DNA of 64,000 nt from Afipia sp. Root123D2 (GTDB taxonomy: Bacteria; Pseudomonadota; Alphaproteobacteria; Rhizobiales; Xanthobacteraceae), in NCBI RefSeq assembly GCF_001425835.1, contig NZ_LMDP01000001.1, positions 1,421,838 to 1,485,837 on the forward strand, written 5' to 3'. The translations under genes and the position numbers were made by a program. This document shows, in pieces, positions 1-7,979 of this stretch (its first letter is position 1; each line of letters opens with the position of its first letter). The notes beneath the pieces are model-generated. The model had not been told where the DNA came from and searched no databases. It was given only the letters and a program-made list of their open reading frames with translations.

Positions 1-1
1 A

Positions 2-952
2 ACAACGATCACGTTTCCGCCCCAGCTTCTCGCACAAGCAGATGATCCTGAGGCTGCTGCGGTCATGATGAGTGAACGCAAGTTGTTTGAAGTCCGCTCG
101 ATGGGACGTATCGGCCAGAAAGCACAGCTGAGGGAACGCATTGCGCAGTTGCGAGAGGAGATGGCTGGTCTCGATGCGCAGGAGAGGGCAAAGTCGCGCG
201 AGATCGAACTGATCCGGAAAGAACTCGTCGGCGTGCAGGATCTCTACGAGAAAAATCTGATTCAGATTTCCCGCCTCACCACTCTGGAGCGCGATGCAGC
301 GCGTCTCGATGGCGATCGAGCCCAGTTCATCGCGCAGAAGGCCCAGGCCAAGGGCAAGGTGACCGAGATTGAGCTGCAGATCATCCAGATCGACAAGGAC
401 CTGTCCAGCGAGGTTTCGAAAGAGCGCCGCGAAATTAACGACAAGATTGGGGAAGCGGTCGAACGGAAGATCACAGCCGAGGATCAGTTACGGCGTATCG
501 ACATCCGTGCGCCGCAGGATGGCATGGTCCTACAATCCACGGTTCACACCGTGGGAGGCGTTATCTCTGCCGGAGATACGATCATGCTGATCGTACCGGA
601 CACCGACAATCTTTCGGTCGAGGCGAAGGTCAATCCACAGGACATCGACCAGTTACGGATCGGCCAGCGGACGCTGCTGCGGTTGTCAGCCTTCAACCAG
701 CGGACTACCCCGGAGCTGAACGGCACGGTCAGCCGCATTTCGCCCGACACCACCGCGGATCAGCGCACCGGCCAGAGCTATTATACGATCCGTATTTCGA
801 TGCCCTCCAGCGAGGTGGCGCGGCTCGGGGACGTCCGGTTGATACCGGGAATGCCGGTGGAGGCTTTTGTCCAGACCGGCGAGCGCACCATGCTATCCTA
901 TCTCGCAAAGCCGTTGAGCGATCAGCTCATGCGTGCGTTCCGGGAAAAGTGA
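2..952 (+). CDS. HlyD-family type I secretion periplasmic adaptor, 5' end cut by window
   Basis: The frame is open through the left edge of the window, so the N-terminus (with the expected membrane anchor) lies outside. What is visible is a long coiled-coil hairpin rich in Glu, Arg and Gln (first ~150 residues), then a lipoyl/barrel-sandwich segment around DIRAPQDGMV and a beta-barrel C-terminal part. This is the HlyD/PrtE adaptor pattern, which bridges an inner-membrane ABC exporter and a TolC channel in one-step secretion. The matching ABC ATPase is presumably upstream of the window. The next gene, a cyclase, starts 9 bp after the stop, so they are probably co-transcribed. Family assignment is firm; the substrate is unknown. 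A second, complete HlyD gene is at 38175-39509. Confidence 0.88.
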   Translation, partial: TTITFPPQLLAQADDPEAAAVMMSERKLFEVRSMGRIGQKAQLRERIAQLREEMAGLDAQERAKSREIELIRKELVGVQDLYEKNLIQISRLTTLERDAARLDGDRAQFIAQKAQAKGKVTEIELQIIQIDKDLSSEVSKERREINDKIGEAVERKITAEDQLRRIDIRAPQDGMVLQSTVHTVGGVISAGDTIMLIVPDTDNLSVEAKVNPQDIDQLRIGQRTLLRLSAFNQRTTPELNGTVSRISPDTTADQRTGQSYYTIRISMPSSEVARLGDVRLIPGMPVEAFVQTGERTMLSYLAKPLSDQLMRAFREK

Positions 953-961
953 CGGCAAGGC

Positions 962-3199
962 ATGGTTCACCACAGGGTCGCGCAATGGCGAGTCTACAGG
1001 TTCGCGCGCCGGTTCGGCTATGCGCGGATTTTGTGTCTGCCGCTGCTGGCGGGATTCGTGATGCTCCGCGTCATCGATCCGCTGCCGATCGAGGAGCTGC
1101 GCGTCAAGATCTTCGACGCTTATCAGGTTATTCAGCCGCGCAAGGCCGTCCAGCGGCCGGTTGTCATTGTCGACATCGATGAGAAAAGCCTGGCGAAGTA
1201 TGGTCAATGGCCCTGGCCGCGCACCCGTGTTGCCGAGATGGTTCAGCAACTGACGGGACTCGGAGCCGCCGCAATCGCGTTCGATATCGTATTTGCCGAG
1301 CCGGACCGATTATCTCCCAGTCTTGTTGCCGATAGCTTCCATGACCTCGATGAGGAAACGCGGGCGAGGCTGAAAGCACTGCCGAGCAACGATCAGGTTC
1401 TCGCGGATGTTTTGCGGAAATCACCAGTTGTTCTCGGTGAGTCCGGACTTCCGGCGGCCGTCCCGCAACCTGCGCTCAATCTTCCGTTGACCGGCTTGGC
1501 TACACTGGGAGGCGATCCAAAACCCTATTTGCTCAGTTTTCCGGGGTTGCTGCGGAATGTACCGGTTCTGGAGGAAGCGTCTCCCGGCCGCGGCCTGTTC
1601 ACGATCCGCACCGAGCGCGATGGTATTGTGCGCCGCGTGCCGATGATCATGCTGGCGCAAGACAAGCTGATGCCGTCGCTGACTTTCGAGATGCTGCGTA
1701 TCGTCACCAAGGCTGACACCATTCTTGTCAAGCTGGACGAGGCCGGAATTAAAAGCGTCGCGGTACCGAGCTTCGAGGTCCCGACAGACCGCAACGGCCA
1801 GCTCTGGGTTTATTTCGCCAAGCATGACGCAAAACGCTACGTGTCCGCGGCCGATGTGCTGGAAGGCAAAGTCGGCAGGGACGCGATCTCGCAAAAGCTG
1901 GTTCTGATCGGGACCTCCGCGGTTGGTCTTCTCGACGTCAAAACCACGCCGCTCGATCCGGTGATGCCGGGCGTCGAGGTCCACGCCCAGGTTCTCGAAA
2001 GTGCCCTGACCCGTTCGGTGCTATCGCAGCCGAACTACGCGATCGGCGCGGAAATGCTGGCGGCCATTCTTTTCGGTCTCGCCATCATTTGGCTTGCGCC
2101 GATCCTTGGTCCGTTCACCTTGCTGGCGTTCGGTGCTGTCATCGTATGCCTTCTGATCGGCACGTCCTGGTACTTCTTCACCCAGCATTTGCTGCTGATC
2201 GATTTCACGTTTCCGCTGGTCGCGAGCACCGCAATCTATCTGACGCTTGTTTTCAGCAGCTATGTCCGGGAGCAGGCCCAGCGCCGCCGCATCCGGTCGG
2301 CATTCGGTCAATACCTCTCGCCGGCGCTGGTCGAACAGCTCGCGCAGTCGCCGGAGAAGCTCGTTCTCGGCGGTGAGGAGCGTGAGATGACCATCATGTT
2401 CAGCGATGTGCGTGGCTTCACCACGATCTCGGAGTCGTTCAAGAGCGATCCGCAAGGCCTGACGTCGCTGATGAATCGCTTCTTGACCCCGCTGACGAAC
2501 GCCATTCTCGATCGCAAGGGCACCATCGACAAATACATGGGTGATGCCATCATGGCGTTCTGGAATGCGCCGCTGGACGATAAGACTCATCAGATTCACG
2601 CCTGCGAAGCGGCGCTCGACATGATCGACCGCATTGAACTATTGAACGTAGAGCGCGAACGCGAAGCACGGGAAGCCGGCAAGCCGTTTATTCCGATGCG
2701 CGTTGGCATCGGCATCAACACCGGCACCTGCGTGGTCGGCAATATGGGATCGAACCTGCGTTTCGACTATTCGGTCCTTGGTGACAGCGTCAATCTGGCA
2801 TCTCGTCTCGAGGGGCAGTCGAAATCCTACGGGGTCCCGATTATTGCCGGATCAGGGACCGCGCTGGCCGCGAAAGACAAGTTTGCGATCCTCGAACTCG
2901 ATTTTATCACGGTGAAGGGGAAGACCGAACCTGAGGTCATCTACGCCATAGCCGGGCGTGAAGATCTCGCCCAGTCCGGCGGTTTCCAGCGGCTTCGGAA
3001 CCTCACCCTCGAGATGCTGTCCTGCTATCGCAGTCGGGATTGGGAGGGCGCGCTGGCTGCGATCGAGAAGGGGCGGATTGCTGACGAGGCCCATACCCTG
3101 AAGATGCTGTACGATCTGTATCAGGAACGGATACTGGCCTTTCAAAAAACTCCCCCACCGGATAACTGGAATGGGGTGTTTGCCCTGACGACGAAATGA
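962..3199 (+). CDS. CHASE2-domain class III adenylate/guanylate cyclase
   Basis: This 745-residue protein has an N-terminal membrane helix (about residues 18-37), a periplasmic CHASE2 sensor (about 40-345; DIDEKSLAKYGQWPWPR is typical), a cluster of three membrane helices (about 360-438) and a C-terminal class III nucleotide cyclase domain from about 470. Both metal-binding aspartates are visible, in FSDVRGF (near residue 482) and YMGDAIMAFW (near 527). FDYSVLGDSVNLASRLEG is also characteristic. The product is most probably cAMP made in response to an extracytoplasmic signal; cGMP cannot be excluded. It lies 9 bp behind a type I secretion adaptor, a pairing that suggests surface or envelope sensing. 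The ATG at 962 was chosen; no strong Shine-Dalgarno is evident. Confidence 0.9.
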   Translation: MVHHRVAQWRVYRFARRFGYARILCLPLLAGFVMLRVIDPLPIEELRVKIFDAYQVIQPRKAVQRPVVIVDIDEKSLAKYGQWPWPRTRVAEMVQQLTGLGAAAIAFDIVFAEPDRLSPSLVADSFHDLDEETRARLKALPSNDQVLADVLRKSPVVLGESGLPAAVPQPALNLPLTGLATLGGDPKPYLLSFPGLLRNVPVLEEASPGRGLFTIRTERDGIVRRVPMIMLAQDKLMPSLTFEMLRIVTKADTILVKLDEAGIKSVAVPSFEVPTDRNGQLWVYFAKHDAKRYVSAADVLEGKVGRDAISQKLVLIGTSAVGLLDVKTTPLDPVMPGVEVHAQVLESALTRSVLSQPNYAIGAEMLAAILFGLAIIWLAPILGPFTLLAFGAVIVCLLIGTSWYFFTQHLLLIDFTFPLVASTAIYLTLVFSSYVREQAQRRRIRSAFGQYLSPALVEQLAQSPEKLVLGGEEREMTIMFSDVRGFTTISESFKSDPQGLTSLMNRFLTPLTNAILDRKGTIDKYMGDAIMAFWNAPLDDKTHQIHACEAALDMIDRIELLNVEREREAREAGKPFIPMRVGIGINTGTCVVGNMGSNLRFDYSVLGDSVNLASRLEGQSKSYGVPIIAGSGTALAAKDKFAILELDFITVKGKTEPEVIYAIAGREDLAQSGGFQRLRNLTLEMLSCYRSRDWEGALAAIEKGRIADEAHTLKMLYDLYQERILAFQKTPPPDNWNGVFALTTK

Positions 3200-3398
3200 C
3201 CGGGGCGAAACGCCACACACGCGAAAAAGGCGCTGGGTCGTTGAGTCCTTGTGTCCGGCTAGCTAGGGTCGCTCCGGCTTGGCAAGTGATTTTCTTGCAC
3301 GGCGTGGCCCTTGCGGATATGGCGAACGCCGGGGGCGCGTGCAAAGCTGTTGCCGATCAGGTGGTGATGGGCGTCCCGACGCGGATGTTTGATTGTCG

Positions 3399-4232
3399 AT
3401 GACTTTGAATCCAATGTCCGTTCGATTCTGGGGCGTTCGGGGGAGCATTCCCTGTCCCGGCCCTGACACCGTTCGTTACGGTGGCAATACGTCCTGCGTT
3501 GAAGTTCGCTGCGGTGAGCATCTTCTCGTTTTCGATGCTGGCTCCGGGCTGCGCCTTCTTGGCAATGAGCTGGTGAGCGACCCGACAGTCGTGGACATGG
3601 ATCTGTTTCTGAGCCATTGCCACATCGATCATATGATAGGGCTGCCGTTCTTTTCCCCGCTGTTCGACCATGATCATCGCGTTCGCATATGGGCCGGCAC
3701 TCTGAAATCCTCGGGAGGGATAAGGGGAGCCATTGGTAAATTCATGAGTTTTCCGTTGTTTCCGATCGGCATCGAGGCGGCCAACGGCACGGTGGAATTT
3801 CACGATTTCGATGCCGGCCAGGTCCTGGCGCCACGTGAGGGCATCGTTGTACGTACGGCGCTCTTGAACCATCCCGGTGGCGCCACTGGCTATCGCGTTG
3901 AATATCAGGGCCGGGCGATTGCCTACATTACCGATACCGATCTCGGTTCGGCGTCAATCGATCCCGCGGTTCTGGCTTTGGCACGGGATGCCGCGCTGGT
4001 TATTGTCGATACGACTTACACCGACGACGAATTGCCGGAGCATGTCGGGTGGGGCCATTCAAGTTGGCAGCAGGCTGTGAGACTGGTGGAGACAGCGCAG
4101 GCAAAAACACTGTGCCTGTTTCACCACGATCCCGAGCATCTCGATCCGATGATGGATGAGATTGCAGCGGCCGCCGCCAAATCGCGGCCGGGGACCATTG
4201 TTGCCCGTGAGGGGCTGGTCGTTCAGATTTGA
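3399..4232 (+). CDS. MBL-fold metallo-hydrolase
   Basis: This is a metallo-beta-lactamase-fold hydrolase of about 277 residues. The zinc motif HCHIDH (near residue 73) fits HxHxDH, and further metal ligands are likely in LLNHPGGATGY and YITDTD. The N-terminus VRFWGVRGSIPCPGP and the YGGNTSCVEV segment belong to the subgroup often found next to or fused with cyclic-nucleotide-binding domains. A phosphodiesterase role toward the product of the upstream cyclase is attractive, but is inferred only from context. Upstream in-frame TTG (3393), ATG (3399) and ATG (3414) are all possible starts. The 199 bp between this gene and the cyclase hold no recognisable feature. Confidence 0.82.
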   Translation: MTLNPMSVRFWGVRGSIPCPGPDTVRYGGNTSCVEVRCGEHLLVFDAGSGLRLLGNELVSDPTVVDMDLFLSHCHIDHMIGLPFFSPLFDHDHRVRIWAGTLKSSGGIRGAIGKFMSFPLFPIGIEAANGTVEFHDFDAGQVLAPREGIVVRTALLNHPGGATGYRVEYQGRAIAYITDTDLGSASIDPAVLALARDAALVIVDTTYTDDELPEHVGWGHSSWQQAVRLVETAQAKTLCLFHHDPEHLDPMMDEIAAAAAKSRPGTIVAREGLVVQI

Positions 4233-4394
4233 GCGGGCTTCGTCTTCTGGCCGCTTGGGCCGTCGTGGAGGCGTTCTCCGCTTCTGGTGTTTATTGAGAT
4301 ATAATGTCTCGTGCTTGCACGGATGCGAGGGTTTAACTTTTTCGTTACGGCGTAGTCGGTAACCAGGACTCTTTCTAAGGTCAGGTAGGCCCCC

Positions 4395-5042
4395 ATGGAT
4401 ATGTCTGGATTGGCTTCGGGCGCCGGCGGCTTGCTCGCTTCGGCATTCGTCGTGGCCGGTTACACGATGCGAACGATGATACCGCTTCGTATATTCGGCA
4501 TCCTGACCAATATCGTGTTGATCGTGTACGCATCGATGCACCACAATTATCCGATCGTGGTTCTTCACGTGATTCTGTTACCGCTCAACGCCTATCGGCT
4601 TCGCGAAATGCTCGTGCTGGTGCGGAGCGTCAAGCGATCGGTGAACAGCAACCTGTCGATGAGCTGGCTGAAGCCGTTCATGACCGAACGCAAATGCGAA
4701 TCCGGTGAAGTGCTGTTTTACAAGCATGAGAAGGCTGAAGAGATGTTTTACATCGTCAGCGGCCGCTTTCATCTTGTCGAATCCGGGATCGAACTTCCAG
4801 TCGGAGCGATTGTCGGCGAGCTAGGCATGTTGTCGCCCGCCAACGAACGCACTCAGACGCTCGAGTGTCTTGAAGCTGGCGTGGTTCTCAGTATGACCTA
4901 TCGCAAGGTCGAGGAGCTTTACGTTCAGAACCCCGAGTTTGGCTTTTATTTCCTCAGGCTGGTCAGCGCCCGGCTGTTTCAAAATCTTGGAAAGCTTGAA
5001 GCCCAATTGGCTCAAAGCAGCGCGGGGATCGCGACGCCGTGA
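4395..5042 (+). CDS. Membrane protein with C-terminal cyclic-nucleotide-binding domain (Popeye-like architecture)
   Basis: The first ~70 residues form three hydrophobic segments with a short charged turn (RTMIPLRIFGI, then LLPLNAYRLREML). Residues ~95-200 form a CRP/cNMP-type beta-barrel (ESGEVLFYKHEKAEEMFYIV, GAIVGELGMLSP). There is no helix-turn-helix, so it is not a transcription factor. Three membrane helices followed by a cytoplasmic cNMP pocket resemble the Popeye-domain proteins, which are cAMP-binding membrane proteins with bacterial relatives. That comparison is from memory and not a search. With a cyclase 1.2 kb upstream, a cAMP-sensing role is reasonable. Its TGA overlaps the GTG start of the next gene. 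Confidence 0.8.
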   Translation: MDMSGLASGAGGLLASAFVVAGYTMRTMIPLRIFGILTNIVLIVYASMHHNYPIVVLHVILLPLNAYRLREMLVLVRSVKRSVNSNLSMSWLKPFMTERKCESGEVLFYKHEKAEEMFYIVSGRFHLVESGIELPVGAIVGELGMLSPANERTQTLECLEAGVVLSMTYRKVEELYVQNPEFGFYFLRLVSARLFQNLGKLEAQLAQSSAGIATP

Positions 5043-5929
5043 AACTGCCGGTCCCGATACGGCTGCTGAAAGAGCGGTATTTCGGCGAGGCTGCGCGGAA
5101 TCCGTGGGTCGCCCGTAATCGGCTGGCAAAATTGTCCGAGCAGCTTCCTCCGGCCGCCGTTCCGGTTGTCAGTGCGGCCGTCGATCTGTTGATGGATTAT
5201 CAGGATCCTGACTATGCGTTGCTGTATCTCGACCGGGTCGGGCGCTACGTCGGTCCCGGTTGTCCGCTGGCAGACATACTCACCGAGATTTCACGTCTGA
5301 TGGTAGACCGGATGATGTTCGAGGACCCCATCCGGAGTGCCCAGATTGCTCTCGATCGAGTCGTCAGCGCGAATGGAAATGCTCATTCCTCGGCTGCGGA
5401 GATGGTGCGAAAATTCACATCGAGCCAACTCGTGGCCATGTTACCGTCGAAGGCAGCGCGGCCGATCCTCAATGTGCTGACGCGGCTGGGATGGTCGGAC
5501 GCAAGCATGTCCATGCACTTTGGCGGAAGCACTGGTGCCCGGTTGTGGTGGCTGAATGCCCTGGTGGCGATGCGGCGCGTTCGTCCCTATTCATATCGGT
5601 TTTCACGAGAGCGGGTATGGGTCGAGCGCTGGCTCCATATGATCGATCGAAGTCAGGTCAGGCAGCATGAAGCGGCATGGGAGGTCGTTGAAACCGCACG
5701 CCTCATAACAGGTACGGGGATTTCCTATCAGCGCGGGGTCGAGAACTGGAATGCCGTCATTGAAGGACTGGTGAAACCAGTTTGCGACGGCCGCCTGTCG
5801 GTCCCGGACTTTGCCGTGGCCGTACGGACGGCACGGCAGGCGGCCGAGCAACTGGAGGGTGATCGGCTGAAGCAGGTGATTGCCTCCCTGATCTCCGGCG
5901 GATCGGCCCCCGCAGCGGCTGCTCGATAG
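5039..5929 (+). CDS. Conserved-looking hypothetical protein coupled to the cNMP-binding membrane protein
   Basis: This 296-residue protein starts with GTG at 5039 inside the last codons of the preceding gene (GTGA overlap), which indicates translational coupling and probably joint function. It has no signal peptide and no membrane segment, and looks mainly helical. It contains several Leu/Ala-rich amphipathic helices and a Trp-rich stretch around GARLWWLNALVAMRRVRPYS. I do not recognise a family. Given the gene overlap, it may be a cytoplasmic partner of the cyclic-nucleotide-binding membrane protein, but this is inference only. Confidence 0.7.
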   Translation: MKLPVPIRLLKERYFGEAARNPWVARNRLAKLSEQLPPAAVPVVSAAVDLLMDYQDPDYALLYLDRVGRYVGPGCPLADILTEISRLMVDRMMFEDPIRSAQIALDRVVSANGNAHSSAAEMVRKFTSSQLVAMLPSKAARPILNVLTRLGWSDASMSMHFGGSTGARLWWLNALVAMRRVRPYSYRFSRERVWVERWLHMIDRSQVRQHEAAWEVVETARLITGTGISYQRGVENWNAVIEGLVKPVCDGRLSVPDFAVAVRTARQAAEQLEGDRLKQVIASLISGGSAPAAAAR

Positions 5930-6083
5930 CGACTGCGTTGACCGTCGTTTTCCCTGTGGATGGCAGAAGACGTATCGGCCACTGCCATGGTGGCGCGGAT
6001 ACGAGGGCTAGGCTAAACTTTGCGCCCGATGTTGGTTGTTTCTTGAGAGATTCGCGGCGCGGACTGTGAACAGAGGATGTGAA

Positions 6084-6587
6084 ATGGTCAGCCTATTTAG
6101 AATTGCTTTGTCATGTGCTTTGCCGGTTTGCGCGCTATTCCTGATCGGGACGATCGATAGCGCAAAGGCCGAAGACACTTTTCGGCTTAGCAACAACCAG
6201 CGAATTTCCTGCAGCCGCGGGCTGAGTGCAGGCAAGCTGCAGAATATCAAGTGCAAATCCTATGCCTATATTTTCAATACGAAGACATCCGAGTTTTACA
6301 GGTGCGAAGTGTCGGTTGCGGTCACACGCGACAACAAGGAAGTCCTGAAGATCGACACCGGCGGCGGCTGTGCGCTGAAAGCGCGCATCTTTCCCGAAGA
6401 TTCCACCTATTCGTTCGATGCCAATGAGACTGAACCGCCTAACACCAATTCCTTCTTCGGGGCAGGCGGCACTGCGATCTGGGCCAGTGATTCCACCAAG
6501 CTCAAGGCGAGGGGGTGTATCGAGCTTGTTGTGGGCGTCGCGCCGGATGTCCTGAAATGCGTCGACATGACATTCGACACCAAGTGA
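6084..6587 (+). CDS. Exported hypothetical protein
   Basis: This is a 167-residue protein with a classical signal peptide: MVSLFRIALSCALPVCALFL, then a likely cleavage after DSAKA. The ATG at 6084 is preferred over an in-frame TTG 48 bp upstream, because AGAGG sits about 8 bases ahead of it and the signal peptide begins there. The mature part has four or more cysteines (CSRG, KCKSY, YRCEV, GGGCALKA), suggesting a disulfide-stabilised periplasmic protein. I do not recognise a named family. No operon partner is evident. Confidence 0.65.
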   Translation: MVSLFRIALSCALPVCALFLIGTIDSAKAEDTFRLSNNQRISCSRGLSAGKLQNIKCKSYAYIFNTKTSEFYRCEVSVAVTRDNKEVLKIDTGGGCALKARIFPEDSTYSFDANETEPPNTNSFFGAGGTAIWASDSTKLKARGCIELVVGVAPDVLKCVDMTFDTK

Positions 6588-6657
6588 CTCGAGACCACAG
6601 CATCGTCGAAAACGCATGCCGGTCGGATGAACGCCAACCCGTTATCGGTCTGCTGCA

Positions 6658-6813
6658 TTATTTGAAGTAGAGCAGGGCACCGATCGCGCAAACCAGAATT
6701 GCGGCTGCGATAGCCCAGGTCGAGACGCGAACGTCGCTGAAAAACTCGCGTTTGGCTTCATTCGCGGCGATTTGCTTGTCGCGCACTTTGTTCTGCTGCT
6801 CCTGATTGTTCAC
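6658..6813 (-). CDS. Small single-pass membrane protein
   Basis: A short protein of about 51 residues with a charged, Gln/Lys-rich N-terminal half and one C-terminal transmembrane helix (TWAIAAAILVCAIGALLYF). The GTG at 6813 is favoured because GAGGGAT precedes it by about 6 bases; an ATG at 6840 would add nine residues. The function is unknown. The tail-anchored layout and a neighbouring small membrane protein on the same strand support a real gene, but this could be chance at this length. Confidence 0.45.
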   Translation of the reverse strand: MNNQEQQNKVRDKQIAANEAKREFFSDVRVSTWAIAAAILVCAIGALLYFK

Positions 6814-6875
6814 CGGTCGATCCCTCGCATCTACAGCCATCGTTCATAACGGTCGGGTTCTACGTCTGGATCTTA

Positions 6876-7124
6876 TCAGATCACTTCATAGGCAAAGAAG
6901 ACAGCTATCGCGGCAATGCTTACCAACCCGAGGGGGAATGTCTGGTCGGCAATGATCTCGCACCGTTGGCTGAACCTGACCGCATCCGCATGACGGATCG
7001 ACAGGTAAGATGCGATCGCGCTCAGTAAAAACACGAGTGTTGCCAATGCCGCGTACTCATCAACGTGGCTCGGCCCGATACGAGTTTCAGCGATCTTCAC
7101 CAGCCCGATCAGCGGCGGATACAC
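6876..7124 (-). CDS. Small two-helix membrane protein
   Basis: An 82-residue frame with two hydrophobic segments (AALATLVFLLSAIASYL and PLGLVSIAAIAVFFAYEVI) separated by a basic loop. It would be co-oriented with the small membrane protein at 6658-6813, 62 bp downstream. The start is a GTG with no clear Shine-Dalgarno. I do not recognise a family, and the call rests on coherent membrane topology only. Confidence 0.4.
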   Translation of the reverse strand: MYPPLIGLVKIAETRIGPSHVDEYAALATLVFLLSAIASYLSIRHADAVRFSQRCEIIADQTFPLGLVSIAAIAVFFAYEVI

Positions 7125-7280
7125 CGATCATGGTGCCCGATGCCGGCAGGATGTGACTGGCAAGCCCCGATCGTTCCTGATGGCTCATTTGCGCAAACCC
7201 GATGAGATCAGGCGCTGGTCGAACTGGCAGCGCGCGTGGATGAAAAATCGTAATTCAACCAATTCATTAGGAGAGTTTGT

Positions 7281-7294
7281 TGGCGGAAGGGGTG
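7281..7294 (+). repeat. Distal attachment-site copy of the tRNA-Ser element
   Basis: TGGCGGAAGGGGTG here matches 14/14 with the tRNA 3' end at 11582-11595; the flanks diverge immediately on both sides. It is the expected displaced copy of the tRNA terminus left at the far end of an integrated element. Confidence 0.75.
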
Positions 7295-7343
7295 TCCTGC
7301 AAGTCCTTTTGTTATCGTTGCAGAATTTCCGATTTTTCAATCT

Positions 7344-7364
7344 GACCCACAAGCTAACCCACGT
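7344..7364 (+). promoter_or_regulatory. Candidate integrase arm-type sites, distal end
   Basis: Two related 9-mers, GACCCACAA (7344-7352) and AACCCACGT (7356-7364), are spaced 12 bp start to start. The same 9-mer occurs twice with the same 12-bp period at 11438-11458 near the other end of the element. Matching spacing at both ends suggests binding sites for the integrase N-terminal domain. Confidence 0.5.
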
Positions 7365-7439
7365 TCCGCTTGGCAGACGTCGACGGGCGTTCGAATCAGT
7401 TAGCATCAAAGGCTTCTTGAGGACGAGGATTTGAATACC

Positions 7440-7670
7440 ATGGCTAACGAACGCCTGATCATAAGCTCATTTACTTTCGATCCGACCAACCAGAGCGCAA
7501 ACCTTAATATTTACAAGGAAGTACACACAGTTGGCGTTGTTCCAAGCTTGAATATCAACGTCCCGTTTGCCTTCGATCAAGCAGAAACGGTCGCTGAAGT
7601 CCAAAGACATGCGGCGACGGCCGTAATTAAGTTGCTTCGAGAGGTTATCGAAACCTTGGAGAAGCAGTGA
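7440..7670 (+). CDS. Small hypothetical protein inside the integrated element
   Basis: A 76-residue protein of unknown family with a beta-rich first half (LIISSFTFDPTNQSANLNIY) and a helical C-terminus (AATAVIKLLREVIETLEK). The ATG at 7440 has GAGG about 11 bases upstream; an in-frame TTG lies 9 bp earlier. Its stop overlaps the next start (TGATG), so the two are coupled. Base composition here is lower in GC than the flanking chromosome, as expected for acquired DNA. It may belong to the phage cargo or lysis end of the element. Confidence 0.6.
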   Translation: MANERLIISSFTFDPTNQSANLNIYKEVHTVGVVPSLNINVPFAFDQAETVAEVQRHAATAVIKLLREVIETLEKQ

Positions 7671-7951
7671 TGAAGCCGGACCAGCTGCTAGGAAAGCTGG
7701 CCACTCTTGAAAATCGTGTGGTCGGCCTTGAGACACACAACACAATATCGAACCCCAAGCTCGATCGTGTCGAAGATAAGAGCAACAGTTTGGCCGAGCG
7801 TATCGCAAAGCTCGAAGAGCGAGTGAATCATCTGCCGAGCAAGGAGATGATGGTTGCCATAGCCCTCGGTACCATCACTACGCTAACAGCAATATTCACT
7901 TTTTTAGAAAAGATTCGTCAGTTTTTTGGCACATCTCCTACGATCCATTAG
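7670..7951 (+). CDS. Small coiled-coil plus membrane-helix protein (XhlA/holin-accessory-like layout)
   Basis: This 93-residue protein has an N-terminal coiled coil (KLATLENRVVGLE, then LAERIAKLEERVNHLPSKE) and one C-terminal membrane helix (VAIALGTITTLTAIFTFLE). The layout is that of XhlA-type haemolysin/holin-accessory proteins and of similar small phage membrane proteins. The assignment is by architecture only. The ATG at 7670 overlaps the previous stop by one base. It is convergent with the portal gene, with 28 bp between the ends. Confidence 0.6.
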   Translation: MKPDQLLGKLATLENRVVGLETHNTISNPKLDRVEDKSNSLAERIAKLEERVNHLPSKEMMVAIALGTITTLTAIFTFLEKIRQFFGTSPTIH

Positions 7952-7979
7952 ATGTGCGGCCCGAAACATATTTTTAGCG

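Noticed and set aside
3283-3302. Sigma-54 promoter-like TGGCA...TTGCA upstream of the MBL gene
   Set aside because: The GG and GC elements are separated by 14 rather than 10 bases, so it cannot be a -24/-12 promoter.
7153-7434. 93-codon plus-strand frame across the distal att site
   Set aside because: It spans the integration boundary and the arm-type repeats, and shows no recognisable domain.
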